Position numbers and translations under genes: made by a program. Below the pieces are notes generated by a model that saw only the letters and a program-made list of their open reading frames with translations, was not told the origin of the DNA and ran no database searches. From CAZOWW01 sp964583765 (GTDB lineage Bacteria; Actinomycetota; Actinomycetes; Actinomycetales; Kineosporiaceae), in contig CAZOWW010000141.1 of the NCBI GenBank assembly GCA_964583765.1, positions 1 through 14,145 on the forward strand: a DNA stretch of 14,145 nucleotides, written 5' to 3'. Every line of letters starts with the position of its first letter. Positions within the stretch are counted from its first letter, which is position 1. Shown here piece by piece: positions 5,775 through 13,411 of this stretch.

Positions 5775-7586
5775 ATGGCCAGCCGACGCCAACCGACGGT
5801 CCGTCAGAACGCGCCAGGGGATCTGATCGCAGGTGACGCCCATGCCGGCAGGGGCATCGGATCAGCTCTGCGAGCCGGACCGGACGCGATCACGGCCCTG
5901 CAGCGCAGCGCCGGCAATGCGGCGGTGAGCGCGCTCGTCGCGGCGCATCTCCCGCGTCGTGGTGCGTCCGCGGTCGGCGGCGTGGCGGGGCCCGGTGCCG
6001 TGGGCGGCCGGACCTCCGGCGGGCTCGCCGTCCAGCGACACGCGTCCTTCGAGCACACCCTGCTCGGGAACACCTCCGCCGATGCCTTGAGCGAGGCGGC
6101 GGTGTCCCGGGAGCAGCGCGGTCACCTGCTCAAGCAACTGGCCGACCAGGCCAACTTCTTCCTGAACGACCCGGGCGCGGACCCACGGAATCGCTTTCCG
6201 GACGTGCGGTGGGTCCAGTTGCACACGTCCGGCCTGTGGCTGAGCTACGGCGAGCTGACCTCGATGGCCGACTACCTGCCGTCCAGGCTCGACGATCTCG
6301 GACGGGACGTCGTGGAGCCGGTCCTCCAGCGCATGCGACGGCTCAGCGCCGCGCAGTGGCTCAAGATGCACGGGATGTACGGCGAGAACGAGTTCAAGGG
6401 CGAAGCGGAGTCCGGCGGCTGGGAGTTCCTCCAGTCCGTGGGGATCGAGAAGGCCATGGACAAGGCAACCGCCGGGCTCGGGGCGGATCGGTACTTCGCC
6501 ATGGTCGCCCGCAACGCCTGCCATTTCGCCCCCGACAGCTGGCATCGATGGGCCAGGTTCCACGAAGAGGCCACCGATCACGCCCTGGCCTACTTCCGGG
6601 GCAAGGGCGAGAAGGTGCCCGTCGCCAGTGTCGACGACAGTCAGGACGAGCACCTCCGGCAGGCCTGGGTCGCCAACGGATACGGAGATCATTTCCTTCA
6701 GGACTCGTTCGCCGCCGGGCACCTCATCAACAAGACCTTGGTCATGCAGTGGTTCGTCGACTACGTGAACAAACTCTCGTCGAAATGGTGGGACCTACTG
6801 GGGCGCATGTGGTGGGGGGACGACACCAAGCCCTGGTACGGGATGCCCGGCGAGGACGTCCTGGCGAACATGGGCGCGAGTCGGCAGCCGGGTATGGCGG
6901 GGCGCGAGTTGTACCGGCCCCCCACGGAGAGCGGCACGACGTCCATGGACCGATCCCTGGGGGACACGACGACCGATCCGCAGTCGGCGCAGGAGCGGGA
7001 GAGCCACGAGGGACGTGTGGCCGGATCGGGGGTCGTCGCCGCCCCGGGGCGCACTCGTGAACAGAACTACCAGGCCTACTTGAAGTTCCTGAACAGCAGC
7101 TTCCTGCAGATGGCTGCGGGGGAGACGCACGACTACTTCAATGCGCGCGGGCTGACGGTCGTCAACGATCGCGGCGATCGGATGCGTGTCGGCGGCGACA
7201 ACACCCTGCTGACCGAGTCCGGGGGGCTGGGTGCCCGGGTCGCCGCCGAGGCCGCGGAGCTGTCCCGGCAGGCCATCGAGGAACTGACGAAGATGGGCGA
7301 AACCGACAAGACGGTCGGCCGGATCGCGGAGCTGTGGCCCACGAAGGTGTGGGTCGGCGGGGAGGACGGTCAGGCCCTGCCCCTGTCGGACTGGCACGAC
7401 GAGGTGCTGCGCGGCCTCTGCGAGAAGGAGATCTTCCCGGGAGTGGTCGACTCGTTCAACAGCAAGGTCGCCCGCGCAGGCCAGTCCGAACTCGTCGCGG
7501 GCGGGGTCGGCGAGCCCGAGTCGCGGCCCCCGATTCCCTCCGAGCTGGGCGACTTCGTGACGCCCGGCGGCGATCCCGCGGGGTGA
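5775..7586 (+). CDS. LQRSAGN-motif protein with zinc phospholipase C/P1-nuclease-like domain; candidate contractile-injection-system cargo
   Basis: 603 aa from the ATG at 5775. That ATG lacks a clear Shine-Dalgarno; an in-frame TTG at 5712 would add 21 residues. There is no signal peptide. The N-terminus is disordered and carries ALQRSAGNAAVSALV (41-55), a motif common in actinobacterial proteins linked to extracellular contractile injection systems and DUF4157 toxins. QRHASFEHTLLG (87-98) and LSYGELTSMADYL (156-168) follow. The core motif DHFLQDSFAAGH (305-316) gives H306, D310 and H316, the same H-x3-D-x5-H spacing as the zinc ligands H118/D122/H128 of Bacillus cereus phospholipase C. H250 in NACHFAPDSW and H89 or H94 are further candidate ligands. 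A phosphoesterase acting on lipids or nucleic acid is inferred. No injection-system structural genes are in this window, and the gene appears to stand alone. Confidence 0.75.
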   Translation: MASRRQPTVRQNAPGDLIAGDAHAGRGIGSALRAGPDAITALQRSAGNAAVSALVAAHLPRRGASAVGGVAGPGAVGGRTSGGLAVQRHASFEHTLLGNTSADALSEAAVSREQRGHLLKQLADQANFFLNDPGADPRNRFPDVRWVQLHTSGLWLSYGELTSMADYLPSRLDDLGRDVVEPVLQRMRRLSAAQWLKMHGMYGENEFKGEAESGGWEFLQSVGIEKAMDKATAGLGADRYFAMVARNACHFAPDSWHRWARFHEEATDHALAYFRGKGEKVPVASVDDSQDEHLRQAWVANGYGDHFLQDSFAAGHLINKTLVMQWFVDYVNKLSSKWWDLLGRMWWGDDTKPWYGMPGEDVLANMGASRQPGMAGRELYRPPTESGTTSMDRSLGDTTTDPQSAQERESHEGRVAGSGVVAAPGRTREQNYQAYLKFLNSSFLQMAAGETHDYFNARGLTVVNDRGDRMRVGGDNTLLTESGGLGARVAAEAAELSRQAIEELTKMGETDKTVGRIAELWPTKVWVGGEDGQALPLSDWHDEVLRGLCEKEIFPGVVDSFNSKVARAGQSELVAGGVGEPESRPPIPSELGDFVTPGGDPAG

Positions 7587-7634
7587 GCGGTGATCTGCCG
7601 GGGTGAGCGGGTGAGAACGACCGGCCCCACCCGC
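7580..7634. other. Convergent gene end: short repeats and weak hairpin
   Basis: GGGGTGAGCGG occurs at 7580-7590, over the stop codon, and again at 7600-7610. GCGGGTG (7607-7613) can pair with CACCCGC (7628-7634). The 58-bp gap between convergent genes is where a bidirectional terminator is expected, but this stem is short. Confidence 0.35.
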
Positions 7635-7644
7635 GGCTGACCGA

Positions 7645-8637
7645 TCAGGAGAGTTTGATCGAGTCGATCACCGTGTGCTGCCAGCGCTGGAGATCGCCGG
7701 GTTGGCTGTCCAGGAAGTAGATCAGATACCCGCCCGTGGCGTGGGCGTTCACGAGGATGTAATAGGTGGCGTACACCCCCTGGGGTGCCCCGGTGCCGTT
7801 GCCTGCCTCCTTGTAGCCCGTCGCCTTGAGGGCAGGCTTCCCTGCAATCGTCGTCGCGCCGGCCTGGACGTTCGCGTAACCCCGATCGGTGAGGCTCTGA
7901 GCGGCGAGCTCGGGTGTGGCTTGCGGGTCGGCCAGCGGATCCGAGGCCGGCAGACGCACCCCGAAGAGGAATGCCGGGCCCGACCGGGAATCATCAAGGT
8001 GAGCGCCGATGACGAAGAAGTGTTGGAGCGTGGTGTCGTCCAGGTCGGGTATTCCACGAGCGCTGGATGATCTCTGGCTGGCGTCCAGCACCCACTGGTG
8101 GAACAACTCGGCCTTGGTCGGGATCTGCTCCCACCCTTGAGGCAGCGCCAAGGTGATCTCGTCCGGAGGGTCCATGATCCAGACCTGCCCGTGCTTGACC
8201 TTCGTCGATTGCGTCTGAGGCCCGCTCGACCCGTGGCGCATGACCATGACCATCGTCGCGGCCATCATGATGACGGCCAGCACTCCGCAGCTAACGATGA
8301 GCGCCTTCGGCAGAGGTCTGGGCAGGTTCCTTGCGGGCGGATGCGTGGGTACCCATGACCCGCTCCCCTGGACGGCGAAGGGGTACTGATCAGGGGGCGG
8401 GTACTGCGTGGTGGACGGCCATTGCCCCGGGGACTGGGACTGGTCAAGTACCGGGGGTTGGTTCTGTCCGGGGGACTGGTCGTGCATCGGGGGTTGGTAC
8501 TGCCCCGGGAACGGGTTCTGGGCGGCTGCCTGGTCCTGGGGAAACGACTGGTTCTGTGCGGGGGGCAGGTGCGGCGGGGAGGCGTCCGGCACGCCACCGG
8601 CTGACCCGGACGGCTGAGGCGTGGGCTGCTGCGTCAC
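7645..8637 (-). CDS. Single-pass membrane protein with Pro/Gln-rich cytoplasmic arm (function unknown)
   Basis: 330 aa from the GTG at 8637, which has only a weak AGAAG four bases upstream; a longer reading up to 8781 would add an Arg-rich leader that looks non-coding. Residues 2-110 are a disordered arm dominated by Pro, Gln, Ser and Gly with imperfect repeats such as DQSPGQNQPP. A single transmembrane helix follows (about 112-133, ALIVSCGVLAVIMMAATMVM). The remaining about 195 residues should be outside the membrane and end in GGYLIYFLDSQPGDLQRWQHTV..SI, which resembles the final strand-helix of small PsbP/LpqN-like surface domains; that resemblance is weak. The arm-helix-domain layout is common for actinobacterial envelope proteins of unknown role. 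It is last in the minus-strand series, 225 bp after the small membrane protein gene, so it may have its own promoter. Confidence 0.8.
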   Translation of the reverse strand: MTQQPTPQPSGSAGGVPDASPPHLPPAQNQSFPQDQAAAQNPFPGQYQPPMHDQSPGQNQPPVLDQSQSPGQWPSTTQYPPPDQYPFAVQGSGSWVPTHPPARNLPRPLPKALIVSCGVLAVIMMAATMVMVMRHGSSGPQTQSTKVKHGQVWIMDPPDEITLALPQGWEQIPTKAELFHQWVLDASQRSSSARGIPDLDDTTLQHFFVIGAHLDDSRSGPAFLFGVRLPASDPLADPQATPELAAQSLTDRGYANVQAGATTIAGKPALKATGYKEAGNGTGAPQGVYATYYILVNAHATGGYLIYFLDSQPGDLQRWQHTVIDSIKLS

Positions 8638-8862
8638 GATCTTCTGTCGGCCTGCCCGGGGCAGATCTTCACCGCACGGTCGACGAGCGGGGCAGCCGAG
8701 GCCGCCGCTCCCCGTGCGGTCGCCGGCACGCCTCCAGGTCCTCTGCCAAGGTGTGCCCAGCCGTCCTCTTCCCTCGGGCACCCGGCCACCGCGTCCCGTT
8801 TGTCCCGGTCCGGCTCGTGGACTCCGGTGCCCGAGGCGTCGGTGTGAGCCCGGTGTCCCAGG
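8638..8862. other. Spacer between two minus-strand membrane protein genes
   Basis: 225 bp with no supported gene. ACCGCACGG (8671-8679) and CCGTGCGGT (8712-8720) form a perfect 9-bp inverted repeat around a 32-base loop, about 140 bases past the end of the upstream gene. It may be a terminator or an operator for the downstream gene. Confidence 0.4.
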
Positions 8863-9294
8863 TCAGCGAGCGGGCTCGGTCAGTGGGGGTGAGGGGTCTG
8901 GTTCCGGGGCCGGTTCCGGCGACGTGGTCCCGGTGGTCCGCGCCACGACGATCCCGTAGCCGGCGAGCGCGATCCCCAGCCAGAACCCGGAGGCCGGAAC
9001 GGCGAGGGCCCCGAGCAGGAAGCAGCTGAGCGAGATCCAGCCCATCGACTCCGGGACGGTTCCGAGCCGTCGCTGCGCCCACCGGGTGACCACCCCGACG
9101 ATGAGGAAGGGGACACCGAGGTAGAGGAGCCAGAAGAACGCCTCCCGTTCCGGGTCGGCCACGCCCGCGTTCAGGTAACCGTCGCCGAGCATTCCGCGGA
9201 ACTCGTCCCACCCCATCACGGTGATCAGCACGAGGTGGAGCACCCCGAGGCCGATCCACAGTTCACCGATTCGCTGTCGCATGGCGTCGCCCAT
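8863..9294 (-). CDS. Small four-helix membrane protein (DUF6463-like)
   Basis: 143 aa from the ATG at 9294. Four hydrophobic helices are visible at about residues 9-27, 53-70, 84-100 and 103-117, followed by a Pro/Glu-rich cytoplasmic tail (SPEPAPEPDPSPP). The arrangement, including the first helix starting IGELWIGLGVLHLV and the REAFFWLLYLGVPFL segment, resembles the DUF6463 family of small actinobacterial membrane proteins, whose function is unknown. The start is ambiguous: a GTG at 9333 (GGAG only three bases away) would add 13 residues, and an ATG at 9282 would remove four. It lies 164 bp downstream of the response regulator gene in the same direction and may or may not be co-transcribed. 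Confidence 0.8.
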   Translation of the reverse strand: MGDAMRQRIGELWIGLGVLHLVLITVMGWDEFRGMLGDGYLNAGVADPEREAFFWLLYLGVPFLIVGVVTRWAQRRLGTVPESMGWISLSCFLLGALAVPASGFWLGIALAGYGIVVARTTGTTSPEPAPEPDPSPPLTEPAR

Positions 9295-9458
9295 CCTGTC
9301 CGGTCTCTCTCGTCGTTCCAGGCCGCTCGTCACGGTCTCCGCGAACAGTCCGAGACTTCACCGCCGACGCCGGGACCCGCATCGGAGGACGGTCGGGCGG
9401 CCCTCGTCCGGCGGTCTGAGACCGCCGCGGAAGGACGGGAAATTTGCTTGCTCGGGGC

Positions 9459-10109
9459 CTATCTCGGACGGACGAGTCCGTGGTCGTAGGCGAAGATCAC
9501 GATCTGGACCCGGTCCCGCAGCCCGAGCTTGGCGAGGATGTGGCCGACGTGCGTCTTGACCGTCGCCTCGGACAGCTGCAGCCTGCGCGTGATCTCGGGA
9601 TTCGTGAAACCGGAGGCGATCTCCAGGAGCACCGTGCGCTCGCGGTCGGTGAGGCAGGAGACGGCCTCCTCGTCGACCTCCGGACCTCTCCCGCGCACGA
9701 GGTGGTCGAGCATCCGGCGGGTCGTCGACGGGTCGATCACCGCGTCCCCGGCGTGGACGGCGCGGATCGCCGTGAGCACCTCGGCGGACGTCGCGTCCTT
9801 GAGCAGGAAGCCGCTCGCTCCGGCACGTAGTGCGGCGTAGGCGTACTCGTCGAGGTCGAACGTCGTCAGCACCACGACTCGCGGTGCTCCCGGAGCGGCG
9901 AGGATGCGGCGGGTGGCCTCGACCCCGTCCATCCGCGGCATCCGGATGTCCATGAGGACGACGTCGACGGGGGTGCGGCTGACCAGGGCGACGGCCTGCT
10001 CGCCGTCCGGGGCCTCTGCGACGATCTTCATGTCGTCGCACGACTCGACGACCATGCGCAGGCCGAGGCGCACCAGCTCCTGGTCGTCGACGAGGGCCAC
10101 CTGGATCAT
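9459..10109 (-). CDS. NarL/FixJ-family response regulator
   Basis: 216 aa, the usual length for the family. The receiver domain has D8/D9, phospho-acceptor D54 in VVLMDIRMP, T82/T83 in VLTTFD and K104 in LLKD (numbered from the ATG at 10109). The C-terminal LuxR-type helix-turn-helix domain contains LTDRERTVLLEIASGFTNPE and SEATVKTHVGHILAKLGLRDR. The ATG at 10109 is chosen because AGGAGG lies five bases upstream and its A is the last base of the kinase stop (TGATG); the GTG one codon earlier is too close to the ribosome site. It is the partner of the upstream HisKA_3 kinase. The regulon cannot be read from the sequence. Confidence 0.95.
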   Translation of the reverse strand: MIQVALVDDQELVRLGLRMVVESCDDMKIVAEAPDGEQAVALVSRTPVDVVLMDIRMPRMDGVEATRRILAAPGAPRVVVLTTFDLDEYAYAALRAGASGFLLKDATSAEVLTAIRAVHAGDAVIDPSTTRRMLDHLVRGRGPEVDEEAVSCLTDRERTVLLEIASGFTNPEITRRLQLSEATVKTHVGHILAKLGLRDRVQIVIFAYDHGLVRPR

Positions 10110-11800
10110 CACGGCCTCCTCTTCGCGGTGCGCCGGGGAAGATCCGCGCGGACGACGAACCCTCGTTCCCGTGGTCCGGCGACGAGGTCCCCTCCGACCG
10201 CGTGGACCCGCTCGCGCAGGCCGGGGAGTCCGACCCCGGACCCGGGGACCTGGTGCCGGGTCTGCCCACCCTCCGCGCGGTCCCGATGCCCGCCGTCGTC
10301 CTGGACGAGGAGGATCAGCCGATCATCGTGCCACTCCAGCTGGATGTCGACCCGTGCCTGGTGCCCGGCGTGCTTGACGGTGTTCGTGAGCGATTCGAGG
10401 ACGACGTGGTACGCCGCGAGCTCCGCGGCCGCACCGAGGCCGACGGCCGTTCCCGACTCGGTGCGCGTGATGAGGGTTCCCGAGGCCGAGACCCGCTCGC
10501 AGAGCGCATCGAGATCGGCGAGCGACGGCTGCGGCGCGGACGGCACACCGGGGTCCGTGCCGGTACCCGGCCCCGAGCCCGCGTCGCCACCGGGAGAGGT
10601 CCCGGTCGCGGTACTGATTGTGGTAGCGGTGCCGGGGGAGCGCAGGACCCCGAGCATTCCGCGCAGGTCGTCGAGCGCGTCCCGGCCGCAGGCGGAGATG
10701 GTGTTCAGCACCTCCACGGCCCGGTCGGGGGAACGTGGCGCGATCAGGGCCCCGCCCTCCGCCTGACGGACGATCAGCGCGAGGGAATGGGCGACGATGT
10801 CGTGCATGTCCCGCGCGATCCGCGCCCGCTCGGTGAGGATCGCCGAACGGGTGGCCTCGGCGCGTTCGGCGGCCGCCAGCCGGGTGCGCACGGCCCTTGC
10901 CGTCCCGAGTCCCCAGGCGGCGACGACGGCGACGAGCAGCGCGACGGTGACATAGATCAGGTACTGGGCGCGGGGGTAGTGGCCGGGAACCGTCTCGCCG
11001 ATCCGGAACCCGGCGAGCCCGACCCCGCAGACCGCCCCGAGCAACCCGAGCAGGCCGGCCCTTCGGGAGGCGTTGACCGCCACCCCGTGAAGGACCGGCA
11101 GGAAGACCAGGCTCGACGGCAGGAACAGCATCGGGAACCCGACCAGGACGGAGTCGGCGGGCAGCAGCCGGCCGTTCGGGGCGATCACGACGACGAGCAT
11201 CGACGCGCAGGCCACGGCGTATCCGGCGAACGGGACGGTGCGGCGGGCCGCAGGCGTCAGGTGGAGGACGCAGAACGAGGTCAGGACGGCGGCGGCCCAT
11301 CCGGTCGGCAGGCGCAGCGCGAGCATCGAACTGATCGTCGTCGGGAGGAGCACGACGGCCAACGCGCCGGCGACGAGAGCGTCGCCGGCGAACGGGTGCG
11401 TCCGCAGGACGCCGGCGAACGGGTGCGTCCGCAACCCCAGGTCAGGACGGCGGAGCGAGGCCGCCGGCCAGGGGAGGCCGGGCCGGGGCAGGAAGGCGGA
11501 GACACGCGCCACGAGCCGACCGACCGGTGCCGGGGTCCCGTGGGGGCGTGCGCTCACCTCGTGATCGTAGGTGACGCCCTCGGGGGTGGACCGCTCCGAC
11601 AGGTGCCGACCGACCCGGTCGGCGGCGATGCCGTTCTCGGTCCAGTCCCCGCCGTCCCGGTAGTGGAAGACGAGGCCGGAGGACATCTTCTGCAGTCCGG
11701 CGATGTCCTGGGGGAGGCTCTCGAACTCCGCGGCGAAGCGGCCGGGATCGGAGAACGGGCTCTGCCGCGTGAAGACCTGCCGTGTCGTCTCGTCACCCAT
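10109..11800 (-). CDS. Sensor histidine kinase (HisKA_3) with fused transglutaminase-family N-terminal remnant
   Basis: 563 aa from the ATG at 11800, preceded by AGGGGA. Residues about 8-64 (TRQSPFSDPGRFAAEFESLP, later GLVFHYRDGG) look like the start of actinobacterial transglutaminase-domain proteins, not of a kinase. The resemblance stops near RVG (62-64). The kinase part begins with a duplicated LRTHPFAG segment (123-139), then five to six hydrophobic helices (about 141-300), then HisKA_3 with H333 in ARDMHDIVAHSLALI, a Gly/Thr-rich insert (390-425) and HATPase_c with N473 (LESLTNTVKHAG), a G1 box DDGG that departs from the usual DDGxG, and G2 GSGVGLPGLRERVHAVGG. An independent kinase start could be the GTG at 11557 (residue 82), though no strong ribosome site precedes it. 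It is coupled to the response regulator by TGATG and lies 45 bp after the broken SARP gene. Confidence 0.88.
   Translation of the reverse strand: MGDETTRQVFTRQSPFSDPGRFAAEFESLPQDIAGLQKMSSGLVFHYRDGGDWTENGIAADRVGRHLSERSTPEGVTYDHEVSARPHGTPAPVGRLVARVSAFLPRPGLPWPAASLRRPDLGLRTHPFAGVLRTHPFAGDALVAGALAVVLLPTTISSMLALRLPTGWAAAVLTSFCVLHLTPAARRTVPFAGYAVACASMLVVVIAPNGRLLPADSVLVGFPMLFLPSSLVFLPVLHGVAVNASRRAGLLGLLGAVCGVGLAGFRIGETVPGHYPRAQYLIYVTVALLVAVVAAWGLGTARAVRTRLAAAERAEATRSAILTERARIARDMHDIVAHSLALIVRQAEGGALIAPRSPDRAVEVLNTISACGRDALDDLRGMLGVLRSPGTATTISTATGTSPGGDAGSGPGTGTDPGVPSAPQPSLADLDALCERVSASGTLITRTESGTAVGLGAAAELAAYHVVLESLTNTVKHAGHQARVDIQLEWHDDRLILLVQDDGGHRDRAEGGQTRHQVPGSGVGLPGLRERVHAVGGDLVAGPRERGFVVRADLPRRTAKRRP
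11384..11433. repeat. 27-bp-period direct repeat in the second sensor kinase gene
   Basis: A 23-bp sequence starting GCCGGCGAACGGGTG is present identically at 11384-11406 and 11411-11433. The 27-bp period keeps frame and duplicates nine residues (LRTHPFAGV, LRTHPFAGD) immediately before the first transmembrane helix. Confidence 0.93.
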
Positions 11801-11845
11801 CGGTTCCCCTGCTGATCTCGCCCGGTCTGTCTCGTCCCGCGGCGT

Positions 11846-13390
11846 TCAGCCGGGGTCGCGGGAGGCGTTCGAGCGGATGTCACTCATGACGATGTGCCCG
11901 TCGGCCTGGTACATCCCGGGGGATATGTGGGACCAGGGATACCCCCCATGCATTTGCTTGGCGGTCAGGAGCTGGCCCGCGTACTCGATCGTGATCAGCC
12001 CGCTGTCCGTCACGGCCACCCGCAGCAGCCCTTCGGCGGGCTGGAGCGGCACGTCACCGTCGTTGAGGCCGTCGACCGGATCGGCCTCGATCTTCCATCT
12101 CGTCGGGCAGACCCCCAGGAAGAAGCCCTGTTCGTCGCCGTTCCCCTGGGGGTCGACGCCCACGCGCAGGCGGAAGCCGGCGCAGCTGTTGGAGTCCCTC
12201 AGGCCCGAGATGTGCGCGCTGGCCCACTGGGCAGCGGTAGGCGTGCTGCCGAGGGTGGGGGCGTACGCCCAGCTCCAGTGCGTCGTGCTGCGGAAGGACA
12301 ATCCTTGCGGGGCCGCCGGTCCCGCCGAGACGGAGGACCGTACCTGCGGGGCCGCCGGTCTCGCCGAGGCGGAGGACCGTTCCGCCGCGGGGGTGGGATG
12401 CCGCCCCACGGCCCAGAACGCGGCCATGAGCCCCACCACGAGGACGACCGCGAGGGCCGCCACGAGGACCGGGCTGGCGGCGGCGAACCGACGTGACACA
12501 GGGGGCCGCTCGTCCGCCGCTGCCCCGGCCGGGCTGCCGCTGGCCCCGTCGTCCGCGAGCGGGCCGCCCACCCGCCGGGTCCGCGGGTCCGGCTCCGGGG
12601 CGTGCAGCAGTTCCTGGTGGACGGCCTGCAGCTCGGCGCCCGGGTGGACCCCGAGATCCTCCGCCAGTCGCCGCCGGAAGTGGTCGTACGCGGTGAGTGC
12701 CCCCGCGCGGTCACCCGCATCCGCCACCGATTGCATCAACGCCGCGTGCAGGCCCTCGTGCAGGGGCGCGATCGCGGTGATCTCGCGCAGGGTCTGCGCC
12801 GCGGCAGCCGGGCGTCCGGCGGTGCGGCACAACCGGGCGTACTCCAGGGCCGCGGCCACTCGGCGTTCTCCGGCTGCGACGACGACCGGCAGCGTGGCGG
12901 CCGCACCGCCCAGGTCTGCGAGGACCGGGCCGCGCCAGCACCGCAGGGCGGCCTCGTAGTGTGCACTCGCACCGTCCTGGTCCCCGTCCCGCAGGAGCCG
13001 CTAGGCCGCTGCGCAGAGGTCGTCGAAGCGTGTGAGGTCCACGGCCTCGCGGTCGACCTCCAGCCGGTAACCGCCCCGCTCGGCCCGGACCATGCTGTGG
13101 GCGGGACGACCGGCCGTCCGCAACTGCGACCGCAGCCGGGAGACGTAGACCTGGACGAGGTTCACGTAGGTGGCCGGCGGCTCACCGCCCCAGAGCACCC
13201 CGGCGATCTCCTCCCGCGGAACCACGGCGCCCGGGTGCAGGGCGAGTACGGCAAGGAGGGTGCGCACCATGGCCGGGCCGATCTCGATCAGCTCACCGCG
13301 GCGGCGTACCTCCAGGGGCCCGAGCACCCCGATCTCCAGACGCCTGCCCGCGCCGGCCTCGTGATCCACTCGTCCTGCGTCCCGACGCAT
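11846..13390 (-). pseudogene. Membrane-anchored SARP/AfsR-type regulator interrupted by an in-frame TAG
   Basis: One continuous frame of 515 codons from the ATG at 13390 (AGGGGG nine bases upstream), broken only by TAG at 13003-13001 (codon 130). Before the stop is an OmpR-type winged-helix DNA-binding domain (about 18-114: LEIGVLGPLEVRRRGE, PREEIAGVLWGG, then VNLVQVYVSRLRSQL) and the first residues of the BTAD domain (DLTRFDDLCAAA). After the stop the same frame resumes with RLLRDGD, then YEAALRCWRGPVLADL and the rest of BTAD to about 263. Then come a disordered linker, one transmembrane helix (about 307-328) and a roughly 185-residue extracytoplasmic domain I do not recognise. As written the product is a 129-aa DNA-binding fragment lacking most of BTAD. 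A GTG at 12859 with GGAG upstream could restart a BTAD-membrane fragment of 337 aa. Sequencing error, a true nonsense mutation or readthrough are all possible. SARPs activate nearby genes; the kinase cluster and the divergent gene are candidate targets. Confidence 0.88.
12306..12383. repeat. 39-bp tandem duplication in the SARP gene
   Basis: 12306-12344 and 12345-12383 abut directly and differ at three positions; each starts TGCGGGGCCGCCGGT. The duplication is in phase and repeats 13 residues (around RSSVSAGPAAPQ) in the stretch just outside the transmembrane helix, so it lengthens a disordered stalk. Confidence 0.92.
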
Positions 13391-13411
13391 TCCGGCGTAC
13401 CCCCTCACCAC

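Noticed and set aside
10202..11815. Long plus-strand open frame (over 530 codons) opposite the second sensor kinase
   Set aside because: Antisense shadow; its composition (Gly, Arg, Glu, Asp, Gln runs) has no fold-like pattern while the minus strand has clear HisKA_3 and HATPase_c motifs.
13001..13003. Programmed recoding (selenocysteine, pyrrolysine or designed readthrough) at the TAG
   Set aside because: TAG is not the selenocysteine codon, I see no recoding hairpin or pyrrolysine context, and a nonsense mutation or sequencing error is simpler; left open only as a test in the findings.
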